Assembly: GCA_016280845.1 (NCBI GenBank)
Contig: JAEEHO010000190.1
Span: 1 to 35,369 of the forward strand
Reading direction: 5' to 3'
From: Paludibacteraceae bacterium
GTDB taxonomy: Bacteria > Bacteroidota > Bacteroidia > Bacteroidales > Paludibacteraceae
Length of the DNA: 35,369 bases
The position numbers were made by a program, and so were the translations under genes. The notes beneath the pieces were generated by a model. The model made no database searches, was not told where the DNA came from, and was given only the letters and a program-made list of their open reading frames with translations. Positions 1 through 7,212 of the stretch are shown piece after piece. Numbering within the stretch: the first letter of the stretch is position 1; every line of letters starts with the position of its first letter.

Positions 1-61
1 GTATAAAACACGAGATTACGTGACAGTATACAGTGCCGACAGGCTGAAAGGAGAACAGGCA

Positions 62-379
62 ATGAAACACATCCCCGAAATCAACGAACACCTTTACCTT
101 TACACTCCGTGCTCCAATTACTGGGTGTCCTCTGTCAGGAATCCTTACACGGTCGAGTCCGTCAAGGGCAATGTGTGCGTCATCCGCGCTGCGCGTCCGG
201 TCTTCAACGGCCCACAGTACTACGATTCGCTTCCCGACTACATCGAGGACGACCCGAACGGTCGCAAGATGACCTTGCGGTGGAGCGAGAAGAAGCAGAG
301 ATGGCAGGAGTCACCCGCGAGCAGCTACCCGCGAGTCGCGGTCTTTGGCGACTGGGACTATGCCCCGTATCTGAACTGA
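62..379 (+). CDS. Hypothetical phage protein (MKHIPEINEHLYLYTPCSNYW...)
   Basis: ORF 20..379; the start at 62 has an AAAGGAG Shine-Dalgarno (SD) just upstream. Confidence 0.7.
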   Translation: MKHIPEINEHLYLYTPCSNYWVSSVRNPYTVESVKGNVCVIRAARPVFNGPQYYDSLPDYIEDDPNGRKMTLRWSEKKQRWQESPASSYPRVAVFGDWDYAPYLN

Positions 380-394
380 ACAAAGGAGAACGAC

Positions 395-907
395 ATGAAG
401 CCCATCAACATTAAGAGCACCATGACGCTTTACGGCGACTGGGTAAAGGCAAGAAAGCGCGAACTCGAAAACTGGAGATACTACCACGACGATGACCGCG
501 TGGCAAAGGACGAGGAGCTGACCGCAGAACGCTACGATCTCATTCTTTCTGACAAGGGATACCTTTCGCTTGCCAGTAAGCTGGCAGAGGTGCAGGAACG
601 CGCGAAAGCGCGCCTGATAAGTGCCGATCGAATTCTTCTCACGCTGACCGATGTCGAGGAGACGCTTGACATCCCGAAGAAAGACATGAACGGCATCACC
701 GTCACCATCGACGATAACGCGCAGTCATTCCCTAATGCCTACAAGGGAATTCCGGAAAGCACGAGGTTCACCGCGACCTACAAGAACGGGTGGCGTGTGA
801 CCGAAATCTGCCGCGCGCCTACTTGCTCAAGGTCGCGTCGCGTCGTCGTTGAACACACCGACGAGTCCCGTGCTGCGCTCATCAACCGCTTCACGGCATG
901 GGAGTAA
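395..907 (+). CDS. Hypothetical phage protein
   Basis: ORF with an AAAGGAG SD; collinear with its neighbours. Confidence 0.75.
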   Translation: MKPINIKSTMTLYGDWVKARKRELENWRYYHDDDRVAKDEELTAERYDLILSDKGYLSLASKLAEVQERAKARLISADRILLTLTDVEETLDIPKKDMNGITVTIDDNAQSFPNAYKGIPESTRFTATYKNGWRVTEICRAPTCSRSRRVVVEHTDESRAALINRFTAWE

Positions 908-939
908 ATCGAAAGCGGAAAGAGAAAGGAGAACATTTT

Positions 940-1866
940 ATGTCTGCGAATGTTGAAACCATGATGTATGTGAGAGAAAAGCCTTGGCACGGAATCGGAA
1001 CGATGGTCGCCGAAGCGCCCACGAGCGCCGACGCGCTCAGGCTTTCCGGACTTGATTGGTCGGTCAATCAGGAAGACCTTTTTACCGTCACGCAAAAGGT
1101 CAGCGGTTACAAGGCAAACGTCAGGTCGAGCGACGGCGCGGTGCTTGGCGTGGTGAGCGACCGCTACCGAATCTGCCAGAACACGGACGCTTTCGCGTTC
1201 ACGGACAACCTCATCGGCGGAGATGTCCGCTATGAAACCGCAGGGAGCTTGCAGGGCGGCAAGCGCATCTGGCTCTTGGCAAAACTCCCCGACACGCAGA
1301 TTCTTGGGGATAAGACGGAGCCATACCTCTGCTTTACGAACACGCACGACGGCAGCGGCGCGATTCGCGCCATCATGACGCCGATTCGTGTAGTGTGCAA
1401 CAACACGCTGAACATTGCGCTAGGCGGCGCGAAGAGGGCGTGGTCAGCGCGCCACACGGGCGACCTCGATGCCAAGCTTGGCGAAGCCCACCGATGCCTT
1501 GACATGGCTGGCGAGTACATGGACGCGCTTGCAGTCGCAGCGGACAAGCTCGCGAACACGACGGTTACGGACGAGCGCATTCAGCAGATTCTTTCCGAGA
1601 TGTTCCCCTTGGAAGAGGACGCAAGCGACCGTGAAAAGAGCAAGGTGAAGCAGATCAAGGACGAGTACATGGTCTGCTACTTCATGCCGGACATCGCAAA
1701 ATTCAAGGGGACTGAGTGGGGAGCTGTCAATGCAATGGCGGACATGGTTGGTCACAACTATCCGCACCGGAACACAAAGAACTACCGTGAGAACAACTGG
1801 GGTCGCATCATGGACGATCACGCCATGATGGACAAGCTGATGACGCTCTTGGCGGTCAATGTCTGA
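940..1866 (+). CDS. DUF932 family phage/plasmid-like protein
   Basis: Protein MSANVETMMYVREKPWHGIGT...VVSDRYRICQNTDAFAF...TPIRVVCNNTLNIAL is typical of DUF932/TIGR03299. Start at 940 after AAAGGAG. Confidence 0.88.
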   Translation: MSANVETMMYVREKPWHGIGTMVAEAPTSADALRLSGLDWSVNQEDLFTVTQKVSGYKANVRSSDGAVLGVVSDRYRICQNTDAFAFTDNLIGGDVRYETAGSLQGGKRIWLLAKLPDTQILGDKTEPYLCFTNTHDGSGAIRAIMTPIRVVCNNTLNIALGGAKRAWSARHTGDLDAKLGEAHRCLDMAGEYMDALAVAADKLANTTVTDERIQQILSEMFPLEEDASDREKSKVKQIKDEYMVCYFMPDIAKFKGTEWGAVNAMADMVGHNYPHRNTKNYRENNWGRIMDDHAMMDKLMTLLAVNV

Positions 1867-1873
1867 ACACGAT

Positions 1874-1899
1874 GGGGAGGGCTTCGGCTCTCCCCTTTT
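1874..1899 (+). terminator. Intrinsic terminator after the DUF932 gene
   Basis: GGGGAGGGC-TTCG-GCTCTCCCC (9 bp, one GU, UUCG tetraloop) followed by TTTT. Confidence 0.75.
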
Positions 1900-1913
1900 G
1901 CTTTGAAAGGAGT

Positions 1914-2192
1914 ATGAACATGAACACCTCTGTCCTCTACTACTGGTACGACCATCTGCTTCTCCGTGAGAACGGGGATGCCGAAAATGTCACTGATGCC
2001 ATCAACCGACACGACTTCGATGCGTTCAAGCGAATCCGCGACAAGTACCAGCCGAACAAGAATGGTTGGGTCTACTTCCCCGACACCGCTTCGGTCTGGA
2101 ACGAGGACACTGGCGAACTCATCGGGCAGATCGACATCAACGAGCCGGAGAACTTCGCGAGAATCACTTTCAACGAGTACGAATGCGGCTGA
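1914..2192 (+). CDS. Hypothetical phage protein (MNMNTSVLYYWYDHLL...)
   Basis: ORF; start at 1914 preceded by GAAAGGAG. Confidence 0.7.
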   Translation: MNMNTSVLYYWYDHLLLRENGDAENVTDAINRHDFDAFKRIRDKYQPNKNGWVYFPDTASVWNEDTGELIGQIDINEPENFARITFNEYECG

Positions 2193-2204
2193 AAGGAGAA
2201 CACC

Positions 2205-2516
2205 ATGTACGACATCAACACGATTACCCTGCTTTATCCGAACGGGGCGTGCGGCGCGCTGTCCAACATTTGCCACGGCAACGGCGTGAACAAGTACGCC
2301 ACGGTGCAGGACTTGCAGGACGCAGTCGAGGACAGCCAAAACTCCACACACTTGGTCATGAAGCTGTCTGACCTTGACCTCATCGGAATGGACGACATCA
2401 TCATTGACCGCGACACGGCAGAGTATACCAGGGTCAGAGGACACGACTGTTTTGGGAACATCAACATCATCAAAATCATGAAAAAGAAGAGAAAATTATG
2501 TACACTTATGGGATGA
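2205..2516 (+). CDS. Hypothetical phage protein
   Basis: ORF with GAAAGGAG SD. Confidence 0.7.
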   Translation: MYDINTITLLYPNGACGALSNICHGNGVNKYATVQDLQDAVEDSQNSTHLVMKLSDLDLIGMDDIIIDRDTAEYTRVRGHDCFGNINIIKIMKKKRKLCTLMG

Positions 2517-2695
2517 AATCGCGCGGCTTCTCGCCTGGTTGTCAACCGATGGACGGGCTTGTGGACTGGCGCGACGATGACAACTCCTGCTTTTTCAGCG
2601 TCCTAACCTACAACAGACAACTCACAAAAGAGGAACAGGAACAGTACGAACTAATCCCCCTCTGTTTCAATGAAAGGAGAAAAGACAATGATTAA
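2498..2695 (+). CDS. Hypothetical small protein (MYTYGMKSRGFSPGCQPMDGLVDW...)
   Basis: ORF with short overlaps to both neighbours. Confidence 0.6.
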   Translation: MYTYGMKSRGFSPGCQPMDGLVDWRDDDNSCFFSVLTYNRQLTKEEQEQYELIPLCFNERRKDND

Positions 2696-3131
2696 CTGGG
2701 ACTTCTACCACGAGTTTGACTGGGCAGATGACAAGTATCTCCCCACGCGCGGCGAGGGTGACACAATGGCATCCCAGACAGTTACCGCTATCGCAAAGCT
2801 TGTTCATAAGTGGTACAACGACGGGGATGTGTTTGACAACACGCACGGCATGACCGGATGGTGCAACGACCTTTCCAGTTACGCGAACTGGCTGTACACG
2901 AACATCCCCTGCGCGGATTTCTATCTGAGGCGCATTAAGGACTGCAAAACATACGAACAGTATGCGCAGCTTCTCGCCGACCTTACCTCCGCGATTGAGA
3001 CGGAAGAGTATCTGTCGGAGCTTGCCAAGCACGAAAAGGTCGGTAGCATCTACAAATGCGACGGGCCGTACAAGTTCAAAGTTGTGGACGATGAAGACGA
3101 TGAGGACGACGAGGACCGCTGCGTGTACTAG
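2688..3131 (+). CDS. Hypothetical phage protein, acidic C-terminus
   Basis: ORF; start at 2688 after GAAAGGAG. Confidence 0.7.
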   Translation: MINWDFYHEFDWADDKYLPTRGEGDTMASQTVTAIAKLVHKWYNDGDVFDNTHGMTGWCNDLSSYANWLYTNIPCADFYLRRIKDCKTYEQYAQLLADLTSAIETEEYLSELAKHEKVGSIYKCDGPYKFKVVDDEDDEDDEDRCVY

Positions 3132-3166
3132 ACACGCATACTACAACGAAAGAGAGGAGTAACAGC

Positions 3167-3469
3167 ATGAGCAGGATGCCTTTTCAAAACAGCAATTACA
3201 ACCTCCTGACAGAGGTCGAGTTTCCTGTCCACAACCCGAACATGGACTCCGAGTTTACCACGCTCTACATCTTCGACATTTCTGACGAGAAAGCGGCTGA
3301 ACTTGAAGATGCGTTTGACGACTATGTTCTCAAGTGCATGGTGAGAGAAGACCTCGACATCTGGGATGACAACAACCCTCCACCTGGCAAACCGTACCAC
3401 CGCTTCCGTGTGGAGATGCCTGAACCGAACATCGTCTATCTGTACGACACAGTAGCGCTCAATGTTTGA
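3167..3469 (+). CDS. Hypothetical phage protein
   Basis: ORF with AGAGGAG SD. Confidence 0.65.
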   Translation: MSRMPFQNSNYNLLTEVEFPVHNPNMDSEFTTLYIFDISDEKAAELEDAFDDYVLKCMVREDLDIWDDNNPPPGKPYHRFRVEMPEPNIVYLYDTVALNV

Positions 3470-3484
3470 GAGGGGGGAACACAA

Positions 3485-3712
3485 TTGGCAGCGTTGGCTG
3501 GTGAGCGAATGAACGATTTTGAGCGCGACAAAAAGAATAACTATCCCGTCATTTCCTACCTCAAGACGGGGGCGCGAATCCAATACAAGGACACGGTCGT
3601 TGACCTGGTCGAGTGGAGATGCCCTGATTGCTGTCACCGCTGGTGGGAGTACTCTGACGCAGGAGAGTACCCTGAGTGTTGCCCTCTCTGCGGCTACCGA
3701 TTCAACGATTAA
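3485..3712 (+). CDS. Small zinc-ribbon-like protein
   Basis: TTG start (alternative ATG at 3509). C-terminal CPDCCHRWWEYSDAGEYPECCPLCGYRF resembles a four-Cys zinc ribbon. Confidence 0.6.
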   Translation: MAALAGERMNDFERDKKNNYPVISYLKTGARIQYKDTVVDLVEWRCPDCCHRWWEYSDAGEYPECCPLCGYRFND

Positions 3713-3721
3713 GGTTTTCCC

Positions 3722-3750
3722 TTGACTAAGCCAAACAAAAAAACTATAAT
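3722..3750 (+). promoter_or_regulatory. Sigma70-type promoter
   Basis: TTGACT (3722-3727), 17-bp spacer, TATAAT (3745-3750). Confidence 0.75.
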
Positions 3751-3786
3751 CAAAATAATATGGAACACAAGAAGGAGATTGAGCAA

Positions 3787-4179
3787 ATGGACTTTAATAA
3801 GATTGTCGACGAAAACGAGCATTTCCTTGGCACAAAGCTGAACGCAGAGAAGAAGAACAGGCTGAACAGCCTTTTTGCCGTCTGCGACGCAATCGGAAAG
3901 CTGGACCATGGCATCATCTTTGAGGCGATGCCGTTCACTGAGAGAAGCAGAAATGGAATGGCAATCCTGCGTATACCGTGCCTCGGTTTTTACCCAGATG
4001 GGCCTGCGCGTGCGTACATTGCAAAAGCCCTTGAACTCGCGGACGACTTCGGCACGAGCGTCGCAGAGAACAAGATCATTCTTTCATTCGGTATCCGCGA
4101 TATGTGGGACGAATGGGCATACACGAACGACGACGAGCACAAGGGCGAGTACGTCGGGCATTTGAAAATTGTGAAGTGA
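3787..4179 (+). CDS. Hypothetical phage protein (MDFNKIVDENEHFLGTKLN...)
   Basis: ORF 3760..4179; AAGGAG at ~3771 favours the start at 3787. Confidence 0.65.
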   Translation: MDFNKIVDENEHFLGTKLNAEKKNRLNSLFAVCDAIGKLDHGIIFEAMPFTERSRNGMAILRIPCLGFYPDGPARAYIAKALELADDFGTSVAENKIILSFGIRDMWDEWAYTNDDEHKGEYVGHLKIVK

Positions 4180-4194
4180 GAAAGGTGCAAAAAC

Positions 4195-4449
4195 ATGGAA
4201 AGCATTATGAGCGAAGAACTTCTTCAGCACATCAGCGAGTGCTATGGAACAGAGTGCTGGGAACGTCTGACGGGGATCATATGGAACGGCAACACTGGAT
4301 ACGACCTCTGGCTTTTCCAGCGGGACGTGGAGTATGATGGCAAGAACTACCGCTGCACTGTCATCCGGCGGGAATGGTACGACCACGAGGTTAGCGACGT
4401 GGACGTTGACTACAGCGAATGCATCTTTGCAGAAGCGTTTGTAATTTGA
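4195..4449 (+). CDS. Hypothetical phage protein
   Basis: ORF in a tight same-strand gene array. Confidence 0.6.
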   Translation: MESIMSEELLQHISECYGTECWERLTGIIWNGNTGYDLWLFQRDVEYDGKNYRCTVIRREWYDHEVSDVDVDYSECIFAEAFVI

Positions 4450-4464
4450 GAAAGGAGAACGAAA

Positions 4465-4689
4465 ATGGACAAGTACGAGTTTCTTGGCATCATGGCTGAA
4501 CTCATCGCGAACAACAGCGGGATCGAGGGGGAGGACGACGACGCCATTCTTCTTCCTGGCGTTGAGGACGTGATGGAGAACACCTCCGGCGACGGCACGG
4601 AAGACGTGACAGTCCTCTTTGAGGACGGCACGGTCATTAAGCTGACCGCCGAAGAGTCGCACGAGGAGGTACTCGGCGATGACGTATGA
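4465..4689 (+). CDS. Hypothetical acidic phage protein
   Basis: ORF with GAAAGGAG SD. Confidence 0.6.
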   Translation: MDKYEFLGIMAELIANNSGIEGEDDDAILLPGVEDVMENTSGDGTEDVTVLFEDGTVIKLTAEESHEEVLGDDV

Positions 4690-5041
4690 GGAATACAAGG
4701 CGCTCAAGGGCAAGTCCGGTCCTGAGTTCATCAACGCCTCGCGGGAACATCCTGAGTTTATGAAGCGACTACAGGACGAACAGAACAAGGAAGTCCTCGA
4801 TGACTTCGACCTCAAGTGCGCGCTCCGCTACCTCGCGGACGCGAACGACAACCACTACGGGAACAAGCAGCTTCTGGAGCAGGCGCGCGCCCTGTTCGTC
4901 TCGTTCTGCATCCTGAACTCCGTGGACGCGCACACCCCGCTGTGGAACACGATCCTCGACCGATTCGTGAGCGTCTGCAAGCCGGATGACAGGGACGAGT
5001 TTATCCGCTACATGAGCGAGTACGCCGAGCTGATATACTGA
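4679..5041 (+). CDS. Hypothetical phage protein
   Basis: ORF overlapping the upstream gene by 11 nt; last gene before the 325-bp intergenic region. Confidence 0.65.
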   Translation: MTYEEYKALKGKSGPEFINASREHPEFMKRLQDEQNKEVLDDFDLKCALRYLADANDNHYGNKQLLEQARALFVSFCILNSVDAHTPLWNTILDRFVSVCKPDDRDEFIRYMSEYAELIY

Positions 5042-5117
5042 ACAGCGAAAATCCCCTTGCACCGCCAATTATACTGAAAAAAGAAATGTGAAAACCACAC
5101 TTTCCAGCCGCATCCCA

Positions 5118-5146
5118 TTGCAACGGCCGTTCGATTTTGCTATACT
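5118..5146 (+). promoter_or_regulatory. Strong sigma70 promoter with extended -10, driving the candidate ncRNA
   Basis: TTGCAA (5118-5123), 17-bp spacer, TGcTATACT (-10 at 5141-5146). A 10-bp palindrome AACGGCCGTT (5122-5131) overlaps the -35 edge and spacer. Confidence 0.8.
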
Positions 5147-5152
5147 GTACAC

Positions 5153-5345
5153 GACAACAGAAGCGAGGACTGCAAGCCTCGCCGTACAGTAGCAACGAAG
5201 TCGGCGTTGCGGCTTTACTTTAGCTATTTCGCCCTTGCAGGGGCGTATAGTGGGGAGAAATCCCCTTGCCGTTCTTTGCCGACTTCAAAGGGCGGCAAAA
5301 ATACAGCAATGTCCCGTCCGTGCTATATGTGCGGACGGGATTTTT
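5153..5345 (+). ncRNA. Candidate structured phage ncRNA (~193 nt) with two predicted loop-loop interactions
   Basis: No supported ORF. Hairpins: P1 5163-5168/5177-5182; A 5192-5196/5206-5210; B 5224-5227+5230-5234 / 5241-5245+5247-5250; C GGGGA-GAAA-UCCCC 5252-5265; D 5266-5277/5287-5298. Loop A GAAGUCGGC is the exact complement of loop D GCCGACUUC. Loop P1 CUGCAA is complementary to loop B UUGCAG. Flanked by a promoter and a terminator. Confidence 0.8.
5312..5345 (+). terminator. Intrinsic terminator of the ncRNA (or attenuator of the downstream gene)
   Basis: TCCCGTCCG (5312-5320) / CGGACGGGA (5332-5340), then TTTTT. Confidence 0.88.
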
Positions 5346-5366
5346 GTATGCAAAGGGGATTTGAAT

Positions 5367-5864
5367 ATGAAAAGGAACTTAGACCTAAACTCAAAGCCAA
5401 ACAGGTCTGGAGTTATGATTTACTTCGAGGACTTTGATGCCACTGCAGAAATGCTGACAGACGAACAGCTCGGCAAATTTTTCCGCGCGGTCGTTGACTA
5501 TGCCCGTGACGGTGTTTGGATCAATGACGATGCCGATGCCGCAATAAAGTCAATGCTCCGTTTTTGGAAGCACAAGATTGACCGCGACGGCGAAAAGTAT
5601 GCGAAATCCTGGTATCACGGGAAATATATGAACTATGTTCAGGGACTTGAAGAAGGTGAAAAGAAAATGCCTGAAAGAGAGTGGGTGGAAGAATTCAAGA
5701 AGCAGCAACTCCTGTCAGGTTCCTACCAGGAGCTAATAGGTGCTGGCAGTTCCTGTCGGTTCCCAAAGGCAATAGCAACAGCAAAGGCAATAGCAACGGC
5801 AGAGGAAAAGGGATGCAAGGGGAAGGGAGATTTCACCGCTGACGATGATGAAAAACCTTTCTGA
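5367..5864 (+). CDS. DUF6291-like phage protein
   Basis: MKRNLDLNSKPNRSGVMIYFEDFDATAEMLTDEQLGKFFRAVVDYARDG...IKSMLRFWKHKIDRDGEKY resembles DUF6291. SD AAAGGGG at ~5352. Confidence 0.7.
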   Translation: MKRNLDLNSKPNRSGVMIYFEDFDATAEMLTDEQLGKFFRAVVDYARDGVWINDDADAAIKSMLRFWKHKIDRDGEKYAKSWYHGKYMNYVQGLEEGEKKMPEREWVEEFKKQQLLSGSYQELIGAGSSCRFPKAIATAKAIATAEEKGCKGKGDFTADDDEKPF

Positions 5865-5871
5865 AACCGCC

Positions 5872-5890
5872 TTGCCGAACAACGTATAAT
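5872..5890 (+). promoter_or_regulatory. Promoter-like element CTTGC-N9-TATAAT
   Basis: TTGC 5872-5875, 9 nt, TATAAT 5885-5890; shared architecture with 5057-5075 and 6639-6657. Confidence 0.5.
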
Positions 5891-5914
5891 CGAAACGAAA
5901 GGAGTGAACAACAG

Positions 5915-6109
5915 TTGAAAGAGTACGAAGCCGACATCCTGCTCACTACCGGCGAAAGGAAAACGCTTGTTGTTTTTGCGAACAGTCCCAATGCTGCTAT
6001 TCTTCGTTTTGGCTGCATAATTCCAGAGGGCGCAGTCGTGATATCGTGCCGTCAAATCATTGGTCGAGGAACGCAAGAAAGCAGCATAGAACGGAGGGAA
6101 CAGCCATGA
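5915..6109 (+). CDS. Hypothetical small protein
   Basis: TTG-start ORF with AAAGGAG SD at ~5898. Confidence 0.6.
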   Translation: MKEYEADILLTTGERKTLVVFANSPNAAILRFGCIIPEGAVVISCRQIIGRGTQESSIERREQP

Positions 6110-6627
6110 AAGCAATCCTTATTAGCATCCAGCCGAAATGGTGCAAATTGATCGCATCGGGCGAGAAAAAAATTGAACTCCGCAAAACGAAGCCGAATAT
6201 GATGCTGCCGTTCAAGTGCTACATCTACGAAGCAAAAGGCAGAACGTGGCAGAACAAGAACGAGCCAAAGATGCAGGAAGGTCGTGGCGCGGTTATTGGA
6301 GAGTTTGTCTGCTACAACATCGTACCGATTGAAGTTCTTCCGCACGGTAGCATAAGAAACTGGATGCTCTATAGTCTTGCAGAATCGTGCGTCCCGTACG
6401 AGGAAATGGCAAAATACATTGGCTATGACAATACAGGATATGGATGGAAAATCGCCGAGCTGAAAATCTACGATAAGCCGGAGCCGTTGATCGATTTCAA
6501 GCGGTGGAACAGGACAGAAGAAAATGCTCCGTGCGCTCACGTCCCGTCGCTTTACCCCCCGTGCAAAGAGTGCAAGGAGTGCAACTTGAAGCGCCCACCG
6601 CAGTCATGGTGCTATGTGGAGGTGTGA
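6106..6627 (+). CDS. ASCH/PUA-like domain protein with Cys-rich C-terminus
   Basis: MKAILISIQPKWCKLIASGEKKIELRKT...AVIGEFVC is ASCH-like. C-terminal CKECKECNLKRPPQSWC. Confidence 0.75.
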   Translation: MKAILISIQPKWCKLIASGEKKIELRKTKPNMMLPFKCYIYEAKGRTWQNKNEPKMQEGRGAVIGEFVCYNIVPIEVLPHGSIRNWMLYSLAESCVPYEEMAKYIGYDNTGYGWKIAELKIYDKPEPLIDFKRWNRTEENAPCAHVPSLYPPCKECKECNLKRPPQSWCYVEV

Positions 6628-6638
6628 ACAAACGTAGC

Positions 6639-6657
6639 TTGCACATTGTGCTACAAT
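6639..6657 (+). promoter_or_regulatory. Promoter-like element CTTGC-N9-TACAAT
   Basis: TTGC 6639-6642, 9 nt, TACAAT 6652-6657 (TGcTACAAT). The downstream CGAAACG matches the element at 5885. Confidence 0.45.
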
Positions 6658-6679
6658 CGAAACGGCGGAGGAAATAAAC

Positions 6680-6910
6680 ATGAACGACAGTTTACAGAAG
6701 CGAACGATTCGCGCACATATAACATTTTCAATGGAATTACCGGCAGAATGGAGTGACGCTGACATCTGGTTTTATCTGAACGAGAGCAGCTGGTGTGCAA
6801 GCAACGTCCTTCCGATATTGGAGAAGATGGACGAAGAACACGGTTGCCTGTGCAACTACTGCGAGTTTGAGGTAATAAACGAAGACGAACAGGAGGTTGA
6901 GCAGCCATGA
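6680..6910 (+). CDS. Hypothetical phage protein
   Basis: ORF with GGAGG SD. Confidence 0.65.
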   Translation: MNDSLQKRTIRAHITFSMELPAEWSDADIWFYLNESSWCASNVLPILEKMDEEHGCLCNYCEFEVINEDEQEVEQP

Positions 6911-7206
6911 ACGGATTCCAGCCAAAAGGAACACGCTTGCCGCCTGAACCACCGGTGAACACCAATCCAGACAGCCTCGCCCTACTCCAGCGCCTTGAAA
7001 GCACCTATGGCGGATGGTTTGACTTTACTCTGGCGCGAGGGAACGGCAAAACATATATTCACATGCGCATGAGCATTGAATACGGAGTCGCGCACGACTT
7101 TATGCGAAGGATCAAAAACGGTGAACACCTGACCGAACAGGACTTTGAACAAGCATTGAAAGAGGAGCTTGAAGCAATCAATTCCATCATGGGATGGAGG
7201 TACTGA
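6907..7206 (+). CDS. Hypothetical phage protein
   Basis: ORF with 4-nt overlap to the upstream gene. Confidence 0.65.
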   Translation: MNGFQPKGTRLPPEPPVNTNPDSLALLQRLESTYGGWFDFTLARGNGKTYIHMRMSIEYGVAHDFMRRIKNGEHLTEQDFEQALKEELEAINSIMGWRY

Positions 7207-7212
7207 ACAGTC

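Noticed and set aside
1818-2444. 208-aa - strand ORF
   Set aside because: Antisense to two well-formed + strand genes with SDs.
5129-5141. GTTCGATTTTGC resembling a tRNA T-loop
   Set aside because: No matching acceptor or anticodon stems; it is the promoter spacer.
5118-5345. OMEGA/HEARO RNA, tracrRNA or CRISPR-associated RNA at the ncRNA locus
   Set aside because: No IscB/IsrB/TnpB/Cas-like ORF is present in this window, there is no repeat-spacer array, and I could not match the sequence to such RNAs. A covariance-model search is still needed.
5207-5437. ORF 5207..5437 (76 aa) across the ncRNA
   Set aside because: No good SD. It overlaps the hairpins and terminator and then runs out of frame into the DUF6291-like gene. 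The start at 5367 in the other frame has a proper SD.
5756-5810. GGCAATAGCAACAGCAAA repeat with an alternative frame encoding GNSNSKGNSNGRGKG, suggesting a programmed frameshift
   Set aside because: The main frame is open through to the end (KGDFTADDDEKPF). The repeat is simple low complexity and there is no clear slippery site plus structure.
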